Positions 9,446-19,598 of a stretch of DNA of 64,000 nt are shown here, in pieces. A program made the translations under genes and the position numbers. Numbering within the stretch: the stretch's first letter is position 1; each line of letters opens with the position of its first letter. The stretch comes from Enterococcus termitis (GTDB taxonomy: Bacteria > Bacillota > Bacilli > Lactobacillales > Enterococcaceae), in contig NZ_MIJY01000046.1 in assembly GCF_001730305.1 (NCBI RefSeq), positions 160,080-224,079 on the forward strand, read 5' to 3'. Below the pieces are notes generated by a model. The model was not told the origin of the DNA. It was given only the letters and a program-made list of their open reading frames with translations, and ran no database searches.

Positions 9446-10126
9446 ATGAAAAATGAACCAGAAACACCTAAAAAAGAAAAACAGAAAACCAAGCGAAGAA
9501 AAGAAACAACCAAAGAAAAGCAGCCGATAAATCCTTGGAAGATCGCCTTCCTTGTTCTGATCGGTACGATCGTAGCAAGTTTAGCTTTTGTGTTTATCAG
9601 AATTACTCAAGTTCGTGAACCCAACTATAAACCTGTTCCAGAGCTAGTAGAAAAAGAGGGAACCCCAGTAGTTTCCATTCAATCGAATAAGAAGCAAGTG
9701 AATGCACTGATCGATTTTTATCTTAGTGATTTTCAAAAGGATTCAGATATCACCTATCAGTTCTATTTAGAAAATGAAGCGATGTTGAATGGGACGTTTG
9801 AAGTTTTGGGTCATCCTATTCAATTTTACCTGTATTTTGATCCGTATGTGATGGATGATGGCAATGTCCAATTAAAAGCAAAGAGTCTGTCTATTGGAAC
9901 ATTAGGCTTACCAATGAAAGAAATATTGAAGTTTGTTGAGCGAGATTATAAATTACAAAGCTGGGTAGAAGTAAATCCAGATGATAGCACGATCCTATTG
10001 CGTTTAGATCAATTTAGAATGCAAAATGGTCTATTTATTCGGGCCGAAAAAATCAACTTAGTTGATGATGATATTCGAATGAATATATACTTACCAAAAG
10101 ATACTGCGAACAAAAAGGAGGACTAG
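9446..10126 (+). CDS. YpmS-like protein (DUF2140)
   Basis: A 226-residue protein with a very basic cytosolic start (Lys/Arg-rich, about residues 5-30), one membrane helix (about 34-54) and an extracellular domain typical of DUF2140/YpmS. Function is unknown; the pairing with a YpmR-type SGNH hydrolase suggests a shared envelope role. The ATG at 9446 is chosen, with GGAAGTGAG upstream; an in-frame GTG at 9437, overlapping the stop of the previous gene, is possible and would add three residues. Confidence 0.85.
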   Translation: MKNEPETPKKEKQKTKRRKETTKEKQPINPWKIAFLVLIGTIVASLAFVFIRITQVREPNYKPVPELVEKEGTPVVSIQSNKKQVNALIDFYLSDFQKDSDITYQFYLENEAMLNGTFEVLGHPIQFYLYFDPYVMDDGNVQLKAKSLSIGTLGLPMKEILKFVERDYKLQSWVEVNPDDSTILLRLDQFRMQNGLFIRAEKINLVDDDIRMNIYLPKDTANKKED

Positions 10127-10128
10127 AC

Positions 10129-10638
10129 ATGAGTGAAAAAGCTATTTTTGCTGGAGGTTGTTTTTGGTGTATGATCCAGCCCTTTGATACTCAGCCAGGT
10201 ATTCTTTCAATTACTTCCGGCTATACAGGCGGTCATGTGCCCAATCCAACTTATGAGCAGGTTTTAAGCCATAAAACTGGACATACAGAAGCTGTTGAAA
10301 TCGAGTTTGATCCTGAACGTATGCCTTATGAACGTTTAGTGGAGATTTATTGGCAGCAAACAGATCCTACAGATGCACTCGGTCAATTTGAAGATCGTGG
10401 AGACAATTATCGTCCCGTGATTTTTTACACAACTGACGAACAAAAAGTGATTGCTGAGAGAAGCCGTCAAGCATTAGCTGAAAGTGGTCGGTTCACTGAA
10501 CCGATCGTGACAACGATAGAGCCAGCTGTCACGTTCTATCCAGCAGAAGAGTACCATCAGGATTTTTATCAGAAAGATCCAGAACGTTACGAAGATGCTC
10601 ATGCCAATCGAGCAAATTTTATTAAAGAAAATTGGTGA
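10129..10638 (+). CDS. msrA: Peptide-methionine (S)-S-oxide reductase
   Basis: A 169-residue MsrA that repairs oxidised methionine. The catalytic motif GGCFWCM lies near residues 9-15 (nucleophile Cys11), with the family motifs [15 protein letters not shown] and EYHQDFYQK. The ribosome site AAGGAGG is inside the end of the ypmS-like gene. It appears to be the third gene of an operon running from 8553 to 10861. Confidence 0.97.
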   Translation: MSEKAIFAGGCFWCMIQPFDTQPGILSITSGYTGGHVPNPTYEQVLSHKTGHTEAVEIEFDPERMPYERLVEIYWQQTDPTDALGQFEDRGDNYRPVIFYTTDEQKVIAERSRQALAESGRFTEPIVTTIEPAVTFYPAEEYHQDFYQKDPERYEDAHANRANFIKENW

Positions 10639-10642
10639 ATAC

Positions 10643-10861
10643 ATGAGAAGAAGCTTTTATCATTATTTAATGACATTGAGGGCACCTAAAAAAACAGATG
10701 AAAGTCAGTTTGCCAATGATGCCGCAAAGGATATTCAATTTCCTAAACAGTCAGAAGATTATCATGAACTATCAAGTTACTTAGAAATGAACGTAGATTA
10801 TATAAGCAATATGCATATTTTTGATGAATTGTGGGAAAAATATTTAGAAAACAACAAATAA
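10643..10861 (+). CDS. YozE family protein (UPF0346)
   Basis: A 72-residue cytosolic protein matching the YozE/UPF0346 family in full length: opening RRSFYHYLMTLR, middle FPKQSEDYHELSSYLE, and an acidic helical end. The start is the ATG 4 bp after msrA, which fits the family length; an upstream in-frame ATG inside msrA is rejected. The family has a SAM-like helical fold and no known function. Confidence 0.92.
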   Translation: MRRSFYHYLMTLRAPKKTDESQFANDAAKDIQFPKQSEDYHELSSYLEMNVDYISNMHIFDELWEKYLENNK

Positions 10862-10893
10862 AAAGCAAGGAAGACTTTTCCTTGCTTTTTTTT
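10862..10893 (+). terminator. Terminator after yozE
   Basis: Arms AAAGCAAGGAA and TTCCTTGCTTT with a 5-nt loop are followed by a run of T. Confidence 0.92.
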
Positions 10894-10945
10894 CGTGTTA
10901 AACTGGGAAAGATGTAGTGATAAACTTAGAGAAAGAGATGACCTC

Positions 10946-12391
10946 ATGAAAGAAAAACGGCAAGTGCCTTATTACCAGTACATAGTATCGATCGTCTGTG
11001 TCGCGTTTCTAGTTGGCGGCGGCAGTTACATTTATTTTGATCATCAATATAAAAAACAACTGGCGAGTCGTCCAATACAAAGCAGCGAGTTAAAAAAAGT
11101 CGACAATCTTTACAATGAAATCGTAACGAACTATGTTGGAAAAATCGACGAAGAAAAACTGGTCGATGGTGCATTAAAAGGAATGACTGAAGCCCTAGAC
11201 GACCCATACTCCAGTTATTTGAATGAACCGGAAGCAGATGAATTAGATCAAAGTATTTCAGGCAGCTTTGAGGGAATCGGAGCCACTATGACAATGACCG
11301 ATGATCTACCAACAGTTGCACAAGCGCCAATTAAAGGCTCTCCTGCTGCTAAGGCCGGCATGAAAGCAAATGACCAAATCATTAAAGTTGATGATGAAGA
11401 AACAAAAGGGAAAACTCTTACAGAAGTTGTCAGTAAAATACGAGGAAAAAAAGGGACCGAAGTTCGCTTAACGATCGTACGAGGAACCGAAACCTTTGAA
11501 TTAAAACTCAAAAGAGATACCATTCCACTTGAAACAGTCAAAGGAGAACTAGATAAAAAAGATTCGACGATTGGTTCGATCAAAATATCTTCTTTTGGTG
11601 AAAATACGTATAAAGAATTGAAAGATGCCATCATCTCATTAAGAAAAGAGGGCGCTAAGTCTTTTGTGATCGACCTACGTCAAAATCCAGGTGGGTTACT
11701 GGACCAAGTAGAACAAATGGCAAGTATGTTTTTAGAAGATGGAAAAACGATTGTCAAATTTGAAGATAAAAACGGTAATACAAGCGAAGATGCGGCTTCT
11801 TCTGATTTAGACGACGGCTTTAAAGTAAATGAACCAACAGTTGTTTTAGTAGATGAAGGCAGTGCAAGTGCTTCTGAGATTTTTGCTGCCGCCTTAAAAG
11901 AATCTGGAAACAAAGAAATCATTGGAACAAAAACCTTTGGTAAAGGGACAGTTCAAACCGTTAAAAACTTCAATGATAAGAGTGAAATCAAGCTGACTGT
12001 GTTGAAGTGGCTAACACCAAAAGGAGAGTGGATTCACGAGAAAGGCTTAAAACCAACAATCAAAGCGGATTATCCTGATTATGCCTATCTATCACCGATT
12101 TCCAGAGATAAAACCCTGAAAGTTGGAGATTCTTCTTCTGTTGTTAAAAATGTCAATGCTTTACTAAAAGCATTGGGGTATGAAGTTGACGCTGAAAGTA
12201 ATGAGTATTCAGAAGAAACAAAAAATGCAGTCATAGCAATCCAAACGGATAATCAATTACCTGTTACAGGAGAAGTGGATAATGAAACAGCTGATCAAAT
12301 CGAAGTAGAAGTTGCAAAAATGATCACTGCCAATGACCAAGCATATGATGTTGGGATCAAAGAACTACAAAAAGAAGCTGAAAAAAAATAA
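10946..12391 (+). CDS. S41 family carboxy-terminal processing protease (CtpA-like)
   Basis: A 481-residue membrane-anchored serine protease: one N-terminal helix (about residues 14-34), a PDZ domain (about 100-175), the S41 catalytic core with GSASASEI (Ser near 305) and KTFGKG (Lys near 331) forming a Ser-Lys dyad, and a C-terminal peptidoglycan-binding-like domain (about 390-460). Such CtpA/CtpB proteins trim or degrade envelope proteins outside the membrane. The ATG at 10946 is preferred; an upstream in-frame ATG at 10895 would add a charged stretch before the anchor and has no ribosome site. Confidence 0.92.
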   Translation: MKEKRQVPYYQYIVSIVCVAFLVGGGSYIYFDHQYKKQLASRPIQSSELKKVDNLYNEIVTNYVGKIDEEKLVDGALKGMTEALDDPYSSYLNEPEADELDQSISGSFEGIGATMTMTDDLPTVAQAPIKGSPAAKAGMKANDQIIKVDDEETKGKTLTEVVSKIRGKKGTEVRLTIVRGTETFELKLKRDTIPLETVKGELDKKDSTIGSIKISSFGENTYKELKDAIISLRKEGAKSFVIDLRQNPGGLLDQVEQMASMFLEDGKTIVKFEDKNGNTSEDAASSDLDDGFKVNEPTVVLVDEGSASASEIFAAALKESGNKEIIGTKTFGKGTVQTVKNFNDKSEIKLTVLKWLTPKGEWIHEKGLKPTIKADYPDYAYLSPISRDKTLKVGDSSSVVKNVNALLKALGYEVDAESNEYSEETKNAVIAIQTDNQLPVTGEVDNETADQIEVEVAKMITANDQAYDVGIKELQKEAEKK

Positions 12392-12409
12392 GGAAAATGA
12401 CGCGGTTAG

Positions 12410-12451
12410 AGTGCCTGAGACATCCTACTATGAGTTATGTCTCAGGCACTT
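12410..12451 (+). terminator. Hairpin after the S41 protease gene
   Basis: Arms AGTGCCTGAGACAT and ATGTCTCAGGCACT are perfect, with a 14-nt loop. No T run follows, so termination may need other factors. Confidence 0.65.
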
Positions 12452-12467
12452 GAAATCCGAATAAACG

Positions 12468-12526
12468 GTGAGGCAGAAGCAGACCCTTTTTATTTCTCGG
12501 GGATAACGCCTCTGTTTCATCCTCAT
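12468..12526. other. Possible structured intergenic element
   Basis: TGAGG...CCTCA, AAGCAGA...TCTGTTT and CCC...GGGG can pair in nested order between the S41 gene and lepB. The pairing is imperfect. It could be a leader structure or small RNA. Confidence 0.2.
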
Positions 12527-12605
12527 TTTCATATTCTTTTTCTCGACTTTTCATTTGACGAGTCTTTTTTCTTTAAATTAGTCGCTTTTTTTACTCTATT
12601 TCCTT

Positions 12606-12611
12606 TATAAT
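12606..12611 (+). promoter_or_regulatory. Candidate -10 box for lepB
   Basis: A perfect TATAAT lies 30 bp before the start codon. No good -35 box is seen at 16-18 bp. Confidence 0.5.
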
Positions 12612-12640
12612 AGGATAGATGAACGGGAAGGAGAGAAAAA

Positions 12641-13195
12641 ATGGAGCAAAAGAAAAAATATATCGGCTACTTTATTTCCTTTATGAAATTACTCATTCCC
12701 TCTGTGGTGCTTGTTTTTATTTTAAGAGGCTTTTTTTTGATTCCTGTACCAGTGGATGGAAATTCTATGGCTAAGACACTTAGTCAAGGTGACATGATCG
12801 TAATGGAAAAATTTACCTCTATCAAGCGTTTTGATGTAGTGGTGTTCAAGCAGCCAAATGGTTCGATCTATATTAAACGTGTCGTTGGATTACCAGGAGA
12901 TGCGATCCGCTATGAAAATGACCAGCTTTATGTAAATGAAAAACCTGTTGCAGAGCCTTTTTTAGAGAAAAATATCAAAAAAGACCATGAAACAGTCCCT
13001 TATACAACGAATTTTGATTTAAGCAATCTGATTACTGAAAAAAAACTGCCCGAAAATAATTATTTTGTGCTCGGTGATAATCGGCGGATGTCAAAGGACA
13101 GTCGTTCTTTCGGCGCAGTTGAAAGTAAATATATTTTAGGAAAAGCACAGTTTGTGTACTATCCATTTACACATATGAAATTCATACCAAGATAG
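12641..13195 (+). CDS. lepB: Signal peptidase I
   Basis: A 184-residue type I signal peptidase with a single N-terminal membrane anchor (about residues 14-36). The catalytic Ser42 is in GNSMAKT and the general-base Lys79 in YIKRVVGLPGD; the C-terminal box GDNRRMSKDSRSFG is present. It removes signal peptides from secreted proteins. One anchor and this short length are typical of Gram-positive enzymes. It is the first gene of an apparent lepB-rbgA-rnhB operon. Confidence 0.95.
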   Translation: MEQKKKYIGYFISFMKLLIPSVVLVFILRGFFLIPVPVDGNSMAKTLSQGDMIVMEKFTSIKRFDVVVFKQPNGSIYIKRVVGLPGDAIRYENDQLYVNEKPVAEPFLEKNIKKDHETVPYTTNFDLSNLITEKKLPENNYFVLGDNRRMSKDSRSFGAVESKYILGKAQFVYYPFTHMKFIPR

Positions 13196-13203
13196 GTGAT
13201 AAC

Positions 13204-14067
13204 ATGACAATACAATGGTTTCCAGGACATATGGCGAAAGCCAGAAGAGAAGTATCAGAAAAAATAAAATTTGTCGATATCGTTTTTGAGTTGATCGATG
13301 CTCGGCTGCCGCTTTCGTCAAGAAATCCAATGATGGATCAAATTGTACAGCAAAAGCCGCGGTTGATATTATTGAATAAAGGCGATTTGGCTGATAAAGA
13401 GCAAAATCAGAAGTGGCAACATTACTTTCAAGAAAAAGGTTATCATACTTTGGTTATCAATGCGCAACAAAATAAAGGAGTCAATAAAATTATTCCTGAA
13501 GCAAAAAAAGCATTGAAAGAAAAGTTAGATCGTGAACGTTCAAAAGGATTAAAACCAAGAGCGATCCGCGCCATGTGTATCGGTATTCCAAATGTTGGAA
13601 AATCAACACTTATGAATCGACTAGTTGGAAAAAAAATCGCTCAGACAGGGAATAAACCGGGCGTTACTAAAGGTCAACAGTGGCTGCGTTCGGGAACCGA
13701 ATTAGAACTGTTGGATACACCGGGAATTTTATGGCCAAAGTTTGAAGATCAAGAAATTGGGAAAAAGTTGGCGTTGACAGGAGCAATCAAAGATCAACTG
13801 CTCCATTTGGATGATCTCGCAATATACGGACTCTCATTTTTTTCTCGTTTTTATCCAGACCGTCTAGCGGAACGATACAATCTATCAGAAGAAGAAACAT
13901 TTTTACCGCCAGCTGAGCTGTTGATGTTGATCAGTCAAAAGCGTGGATACCGTGACGACTATGATCGAGCAAGTGAAATGATCATTCAGGAGATTCGTAG
14001 TGGTAAGCTGGGACCCTATACATTAGATCGTTGGGAAGAATTAGGAGCTATAGAAGATGAAAGCTGA
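13204..14067 (+). CDS. rbgA: Ribosome biogenesis GTPase YlqF/RbgA
   Basis: A 287-residue circularly permuted GTPase: the G4 motif LLNKGD comes first (near residue 58), then G1 GIPNVGKST (near 130) and G3 LDTPG (near 175). The opening QWFPGHMAKARRE is the family signature. RbgA is needed for late assembly of the 50S subunit. It starts 8 bp after lepB and overlaps rnhB by 11 bp. Confidence 0.97.
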   Translation: MTIQWFPGHMAKARREVSEKIKFVDIVFELIDARLPLSSRNPMMDQIVQQKPRLILLNKGDLADKEQNQKWQHYFQEKGYHTLVINAQQNKGVNKIIPEAKKALKEKLDRERSKGLKPRAIRAMCIGIPNVGKSTLMNRLVGKKIAQTGNKPGVTKGQQWLRSGTELELLDTPGILWPKFEDQEIGKKLALTGAIKDQLLHLDDLAIYGLSFFSRFYPDRLAERYNLSEEETFLPPAELLMLISQKRGYRDDYDRASEMIIQEIRSGKLGPYTLDRWEELGAIEDES

Positions 14068-14824
14068 GTCAATTCAACAGATAAAAAAAACATTAACTGA
14101 GATCAATACAAGAGATGACGAACGAATCAAGGAATGGCAGCAAGATGAACGAAGCGGTGTTCAACAGGCCCTAAAACAATGGGAGCGAAGAATTCAGCGT
14201 CATGAAAAAGAACTGGCACACCTAGAAGAAATGCAGCAGTTTGAAAAGAATGCTCGCGCACAGGGACACCGTCTAATTGTCGGTATTGACGAAGTCGGAC
14301 GCGGACCTTTAGCTGGACCAGTTGTTGCTGCTGCGGTCATTTTACCTGAGAAATTTCAGTTGCTCGGAGTCGATGATTCAAAAAAACTATCTGCTAAAAA
14401 AAGAGATGAACTATATAACGAAATCCAAAACCAAGCTATCTCAATTGGAATTGGCATGGTAGATCATAATCAAATCGATGATATCAATATCTATCAAGCT
14501 GCCAAACTTGCTATGAGTATCGCTTTAGAAGATCTTAGTTTTATTCCAGATTATTTATTGATTGATGCGATGAAACTGGATGTCAAAATCCCGCAAGAAA
14601 GTATCATCAAAGGGGATGCTCGCTCGGTATCGATTGCAGCAGCCAGTATTGTGGCAAAAGTTATTCGTGATCGATTGATGGAAGATTATGCTAAAATGTA
14701 TCCGGGGTATGGATTTGAAAATAACGCAGGATATGGTACAAAAGAACATCTAAATGGATTAAGAGAGCAAGGTATTTGTGCAATCCATCGAAAAACGTTT
14801 GCACCGATAAAAGATATGCTTTAA
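14057..14824 (+). CDS. rnhB: Ribonuclease HII
   Basis: A 255-residue RNase HII that removes ribonucleotides and RNA primers from DNA. GIDEVGRGPLAGPVVAAAVI (near residues 75-94) supplies the first acidic residues; KGDARSVSIAAASIVAKV and the later Asp of RDRLMEDY complete the active site. About 70 residues of helical N-terminal extension precede the catalytic domain, as in other Firmicute RnhB. It overlaps rbgA by 11 bp. Confidence 0.96.
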   Translation: MKAESIQQIKKTLTEINTRDDERIKEWQQDERSGVQQALKQWERRIQRHEKELAHLEEMQQFEKNARAQGHRLIVGIDEVGRGPLAGPVVAAAVILPEKFQLLGVDDSKKLSAKKRDELYNEIQNQAISIGIGMVDHNQIDDINIYQAAKLAMSIALEDLSFIPDYLLIDAMKLDVKIPQESIIKGDARSVSIAAASIVAKVIRDRLMEDYAKMYPGYGFENNAGYGTKEHLNGLREQGICAIHRKTFAPIKDML

Positions 14825-14844
14825 AAAAAACAAACCGCCTTTTT

Positions 14845-14873
14845 TTGCGAATACTTATTATAACAAGTATTTA
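14845..14873 (+). promoter_or_regulatory. Candidate promoter with inverted repeat before dprA
   Basis: TTGCGA (14845-14850) and TATTTA (14868-14873) are 17 bp apart. The inverted repeat AATACTT/AAGTATT (14850-14871) fills the spacer and could be an operator. Both boxes are imperfect. Confidence 0.35.
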
Positions 14874-14890
14874 CAAAGGAAGGTTTTTTT

Positions 14891-15772
14891 ATGAATGAAG
14901 AGCAACGAGAGTTATTTTTTAAATTAGCAGTGTGCCAAGGCATCGGCAATTTAGGTATGTTAAAAGTTTTAGATTTTTCAATAAATTACAACAATACGAC
15001 CAATTTTTCCAAAGAAGAAATTATTCATATTGCTGAAATCAATACATACCAACGACTGTTTTCGCAATCCTGGGACTATTGGACAAACGAAGCTGAAAAA
15101 CTAAAGGTATATCAAGCACAACACAATTTTATAACGATTTTAGATGCTACGTATCCTTTTTATCTGAAGCAAATCTATAATTGTCCAGTTTTACTTTTTT
15201 ATAAAGGAGATATTGGATTATTAGAAGATGCTTGTTTGTCTTTTGTCGGTGCCAGATCTGCTTCAGTTTACGGCATCAATGTTGTACGCCAATTGATCCC
15301 TGAAATGGTTGCTCACAAGTTGACGATTGTTAGCGGCTTAGCTAAAGGAATCGATAGTGTGAGTCATCAAGTGACGATGCAGCAGGCTGGACGCACGATC
15401 GGTGTGATTGGAACAGGTCTTGATATCTGCTATCCTAAGGAAACAGCACATACCCAACGTAAAATGATGGAGAGTCAACTTGTTATTAGTGAATATCCTA
15501 ATGGCACCAAACCTAGAAGATATCATTTTCCAATGAGAAATAGAATTATTGCTGGTATCAGTCTAGGTACATGTGTGATCGAGGCAAGCAAAAAAAGTGG
15601 TTCCCTAATTACCGCACAAGCTGCTCTCGAATATGGACGTGAAGTTTTTGCTGTTCCCGGAAATTCACTTGATTTTCGTTCAGATGGTTGTCACACCTTG
15701 ATTCAAGAAGGGGCGAAATGCACGATTTGCCCCCAAGATATCTTAGAAGAAATCCAAAATTTTTCAATTTAA
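14891..15772 (+). CDS. dprA: DNA-processing protein DprA
   Basis: A 293-residue Rossmann-fold protein that loads RecA on incoming single-stranded DNA during natural transformation. Motifs: FVGARSASVYG, VSGLAKGIDSVSHQ, VIGTGLDICYPK, FPMRNRIIAGIS and GSLITAQAALEYGREVFAVPG. It is full length, with a ribosome site AAAGGAAGG. The order dprA-topA-trmFO is the usual one in lactic acid bacteria. Confidence 0.95.
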   Translation: MNEEQRELFFKLAVCQGIGNLGMLKVLDFSINYNNTTNFSKEEIIHIAEINTYQRLFSQSWDYWTNEAEKLKVYQAQHNFITILDATYPFYLKQIYNCPVLLFYKGDIGLLEDACLSFVGARSASVYGINVVRQLIPEMVAHKLTIVSGLAKGIDSVSHQVTMQQAGRTIGVIGTGLDICYPKETAHTQRKMMESQLVISEYPNGTKPRRYHFPMRNRIIAGISLGTCVIEASKKSGSLITAQAALEYGREVFAVPGNSLDFRSDGCHTLIQEGAKCTICPQDILEEIQNFSI

Positions 15773-15892
15773 TTATATCAATCCTTGACAAACCTGTGAT
15801 GAATAGATATGATGAAGTACGATTTGTGAGTTCTCTACATTTTGATATATATAATAGAAGAAACACAAAAACCGAAAGGAGCCACACGTTGA

Positions 15893-17971
15893 ATGGCGTA
15901 TAAATATCTAGTTATTGTAGAATCCCCAGCTAAAGCCAAAACGATTGAAAAATATTTAGGAAAAAATTATAAGGTAGTTGCCAGCGTTGGACATATCCGT
16001 GATTTACCCAAGAGTAAAATGGGTATCGACATTGAAAATAATTATGAACCTCACTATATCTCTATCCGAGGTAAGGGTGACGTGATCAAAAGCTTGAAAG
16101 CCGCTGCAAAAAAAGCAGATAAAGTTTATCTCGCAGCCGATCCGGACCGAGAAGGAGAGGCAATTGCTTGGCATTTATCTTTTCTTCTTGGCCTAGACTT
16201 GAAAGACAAAAATCGTGTTGTATTCAATGAAATTACCAAAGAAGCAGTAAAAGCTGCCTTTAAAGAACCGCGAACGATCAATTTAGATTTAGTGGATGCA
16301 CAACAGGCTCGTCGAATTTTAGATCGCCTTGTTGGTTACTCACTTAGCCCAATTTTGTGGCGTAAGGTAAAAAAAGGATTGAGTGCCGGTCGTGTGCAAT
16401 CTGTTGCGCTTAAAATCATTATCGACCGTGAGAATGATATCCGTAAGTTTATTCCTGAAGAATATTGGAGCATTGATGGTAATTTCCAAAAAGCCAAGAA
16501 AAAATTCAAAGCGAATTTCTGGGGCGTAGACGGGAAAAAGAAAAAACTGCCGAATGCCGAAGCTGTAAAAGAAGTGACCACACGTATTACAGGAAAAGAG
16601 TACGATGTTACCAAAGTTGAGAAAAAAGAACGCAAACGTAATCCTGCGTTACCATTTACTACTAGTAGTTTGCAACAAGAGGCTGCTAGAAAATTAAATT
16701 TTAGAACCAGAAAAACGATGATGGTTGCTCAACAACTATATGAAGGTATCGCTTTAGGGAAACAAGGAACGATCGGGCTGATCACCTATATGCGTACAGA
16801 TTCTACTAGAATTGCAGATTCAGCTAAAGAGGAAGCAGCTGAATATATTGAAAAAAATTATGGTCGTGAATTCTCAGCGCATGGTGGGCGTAAAGCTAAA
16901 AATGCCCAAGGTGCTCAAGATGCCCATGAAGCTGTTCGTCCATCAAGTGTTTTACGTTCACCTAATGAAATCAAACAATATTTAGATAAAGACCAACTAA
17001 AATTATATACCTTGATTTGGTCACGTTTTGTTGCAAGTCAGATGACACCAGCCGTTTTAGATACAATGAAAGTAACTTTAGAACAAAATGGCGTTACATT
17101 CATAGCAAACGGTGCAAAAGTGAAATTTAAAGGCTTTATGCAAGTGTATGTTGAAGGTCGTGATGACGGTAAAGAAGACAAAGAAAACATCTTGCCGGAT
17201 CTTGTTGAAGGAGATAAAGTTAAATCTGTCGATATCGAACCGAAGCAGCATTTCACTCAGCCGCCAGCAAGGTTTAGCGAAGCGACATTGATTCGCGCGT
17301 TGGAAGAAAATGGTGTGGGTCGTCCTTCGACTTATGCACCGACTTTGGAAACGATCCAGCGTCGCTATTATGTCAAATTAACAAACAAACGGTTCGAACC
17401 AACTGAACTTGGTGAAATCGTTAATTCATTGATTGTCGAATTTTTCCCGCAGATCGTTGATGTGCATTTTACTGCATCAATGGAAGGGGACTTGGATAAG
17501 ATCGGTATTGGTCAGCAGAAATGGGTAGAAGTTGTTGACCGCTTCTATCAGCCATTTGAGAAAGAATTGACTAACGCTGAAGAAAAAATCGAAAAAATCC
17601 AAATCAAAGATGAGCCTGCAGGTTTCGACTGTGATCTTTGTGGAAATCCAATGGTGATCAAACTAGGGCGTTATGGAAAATTCTATGCCTGCAGTAATTT
17701 CCCAGAGTGTCGGAATACGAAGGCTATCGTGAAAGAGATAGGCGTTACTTGCCCCGTTTGTAAAGAGGGACAAGTTATTGAACGCAAATCGAAGAAAAAT
17801 CGTTTGTTTTATGGATGCAGCCGTTATCCAGATTGTGACTTTACTTCTTGGGATAAACCTATCGGACGTCCATGTCCAAAATGTGGACAGTATCTTGTTG
17901 AGAAAAAGGTCAAAGGTGGTAAACAAGTGGTCTGTATCAACGGTGACTACGAAGAAGATATTCAAAAGTAA
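15893..17971 (+). CDS. topA: DNA topoisomerase I
   Basis: A 692-residue type IA topoisomerase that relaxes negative supercoils. TOPRIM motifs [15 protein letters not shown] and [15 protein letters not shown] are near the start; the active-site Tyr is in [13 protein letters not shown]. Three zinc-ribbon repeats close the protein: CDLCGNP...CSNFPEC, CPVCKEG...CSRYPDC, and a shorter CPKCGQ...C repeat. Its ATG follows AAAGGAG by about 11 bp. Confidence 0.97.
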   Translation: MAYKYLVIVESPAKAKTIEKYLGKNYKVVASVGHIRDLPKSKMGIDIENNYEPHYISIRGKGDVIKSLKAAAKKADKVYLAADPDREGEAIAWHLSFLLGLDLKDKNRVVFNEITKEAVKAAFKEPRTINLDLVDAQQARRILDRLVGYSLSPILWRKVKKGLSAGRVQSVALKIIIDRENDIRKFIPEEYWSIDGNFQKAKKKFKANFWGVDGKKKKLPNAEAVKEVTTRITGKEYDVTKVEKKERKRNPALPFTTSSLQQEAARKLNFRTRKTMMVAQQLYEGIALGKQGTIGLITYMRTDSTRIADSAKEEAAEYIEKNYGREFSAHGGRKAKNAQGAQDAHEAVRPSSVLRSPNEIKQYLDKDQLKLYTLIWSRFVASQMTPAVLDTMKVTLEQNGVTFIANGAKVKFKGFMQVYVEGRDDGKEDKENILPDLVEGDKVKSVDIEPKQHFTQPPARFSEATLIRALEENGVGRPSTYAPTLETIQRRYYVKLTNKRFEPTELGEIVNSLIVEFFPQIVDVHFTASMEGDLDKIGIGQQKWVEVVDRFYQPFEKELTNAEEKIEKIQIKDEPAGFDCDLCGNPMVIKLGRYGKFYACSNFPECRNTKAIVKEIGVTCPVCKEGQVIERKSKKNRLFYGCSRYPDCDFTSWDKPIGRPCPKCGQYLVEKKVKGGKQVVCINGDYEEDIQK

Positions 17972-17998
17972 CCACCTAAGTAAAAAAAATGAATGATC

Positions 17999-18037
17999 AT
18001 ACAGCAACGATTGTCAAACAAGCAATTGTTGCTGTAT
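17999..18037 (+). other. Long hairpin between topA and trmFO
   Basis: Arms ATACAGCAACGATTG and CAATTGTTGCTGTAT pair with one mismatch. No T run follows; it may be a weak terminator, an attenuator, or protect the trmFO mRNA end. Confidence 0.5.
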
Positions 18038-18062
18038 CTACTTAAAAGAAAAGAGGATATAG

Positions 18063-19382
18063 ATGACTACTACTTCTGTAACAGTTATTGGTGCTGGCTT
18101 AGCGGGCAGTGAAGCGGCATGGCAAGTTGCTCAGTCTGGTGTTCCAGTTACACTTTATGAAATGAGACCAGTGAAAAAAACACCGGCACATCAAACAGAA
18201 AATTTTGCTGAGCTAGTTTGTTCAAATTCTTTAAGAGGAAATAATTTGACTAACGCAGTGGGTGTCTTAAAAGAAGAAATGCGCCGTTTAGATTCAATCA
18301 TCATTAGCAGTGCTGATTTAACAGCGGTTCCTGCAGGTGGTGCATTAGCAGTCGATCGCGATACATTCTCTCAAGAAATCACAAGTCGCATTAAGAACCA
18401 TCCGTTGATCACGGTGAAAAATGAAGAAATCACTGAACTTCCAGAAGGAATTGTGATCGTCGCAACAGGTCCATTAACATCAGAAGCTTTAGCTGAACAA
18501 ATCAAAGAATTCAATGGCTCAGACGGCTTTTATTTTTACGATGCAGCAGCGCCGATCGTAGATAAGTCAACGATCGATATGGATAAAGTTTATTTAAAAT
18601 CTCGCTACGATAAAGGGGAAGCTGCTTATCTGAATTGTCCAATGACAGAAGAAGAATTTAATGCATTTTATGAAGCCTTGATTGCCGCTGAAGTTGTTCC
18701 TTTGAAGACGTTCGAAAAAGAAAAATTCTTTGAAGGGTGTATGCCTATCGAAGTGATGGCAAAACGCGGAATCAAAACAATGCTATTTGGTCCTTTAAAG
18801 CCAGTGGGGCTAGAAGATCCTAAAACTGGTAAACGACCATATGCTGTTATTCAATTACGTCAAGATAATGCTGCGGCTTCACTATACAACTTAGTAGGAT
18901 TCCAAACGCATCTAAAATGGGGCGAACAAAAACGAGTATTCCAAATGATTCCTGGATTGGAAAATGCTGAATTTGTACGATACGGTGTGATGCATCGAAA
19001 CAGTTTCATGAATTCACCTGAGTTATTAAAACCGACGTATCAATCTCAAAAAAGAGAGAATCTATTTTTTGCGGGACAAATGACGGGTGTTGAAGGTTAT
19101 GTTGAAAGTGCAGCTAGTGGATTATTAGCTGGTATGAATGCGGCTCGTTTAGCCAAGAATGAAGAACCAATCGTTTTCCCAAGAGAGACAGCACTGGGCA
19201 GCATGGCTTATTACATCACACATGCAGAAGGAAAACATTTTCAGCCAATGAATGCGAACTTTGGACTTTTCCCAGAAATGCCAGAGAGAATTCGTGATAA
19301 AAAAGAACGTTATGAAGCAATTGCTAATAGAGCGTTAACAACATTAGCCGAAGTAAAGCAAGAGTGGCATCTTAGCGAGTAA
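18063..19382 (+). CDS. trmFO: Methylenetetrahydrofolate-tRNA-(uracil-5-)-methyltransferase
   Basis: A 439-residue flavoprotein that makes m5U54 in the T loop of tRNA using methylene-THF. The FAD-binding motif [14 protein letters not shown] is at residues 8-21; family segments [18 protein letters not shown], and [18 protein letters not shown] are seen. Length and start match the family. It follows topA after a 39-nt hairpin. Confidence 0.97.
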   Translation: MTTTSVTVIGAGLAGSEAAWQVAQSGVPVTLYEMRPVKKTPAHQTENFAELVCSNSLRGNNLTNAVGVLKEEMRRLDSIIISSADLTAVPAGGALAVDRDTFSQEITSRIKNHPLITVKNEEITELPEGIVIVATGPLTSEALAEQIKEFNGSDGFYFYDAAAPIVDKSTIDMDKVYLKSRYDKGEAAYLNCPMTEEEFNAFYEALIAAEVVPLKTFEKEKFFEGCMPIEVMAKRGIKTMLFGPLKPVGLEDPKTGKRPYAVIQLRQDNAAASLYNLVGFQTHLKWGEQKRVFQMIPGLENAEFVRYGVMHRNSFMNSPELLKPTYQSQKRENLFFAGQMTGVEGYVESAASGLLAGMNAARLAKNEEPIVFPRETALGSMAYYITHAEGKHFQPMNANFGLFPEMPERIRDKKERYEAIANRALTTLAEVKQEWHLSE

Positions 19383-19388
19383 AGGATC

Positions 19389-19437
19389 AAAAGTTAAGGA
19401 GTGTTTGACAGAAATGTCTGCTTCTTAACTTTTTTTG
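19389..19437 (+). terminator. Terminator after trmFO
   Basis: AAAAGTTAAG and CTTAACTTTT arms enclose an inner TTTGACAGAAATGTC region and are followed by a T run. Confidence 0.8.
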
Positions 19438-19598
19438 TTGTTATAAGATTAAATTTTCCTTATAGATTCTGAGTCTTTAAGGTCAAATATGAATAAATTG
19501 TTACTAAATTTGAAAATATTAATTAAATTCTGACAATTCATTTGTTTTTTCAAAATGGTTATGCTACAGTTACTTTGTAATTTATGGAGGGACAATCT

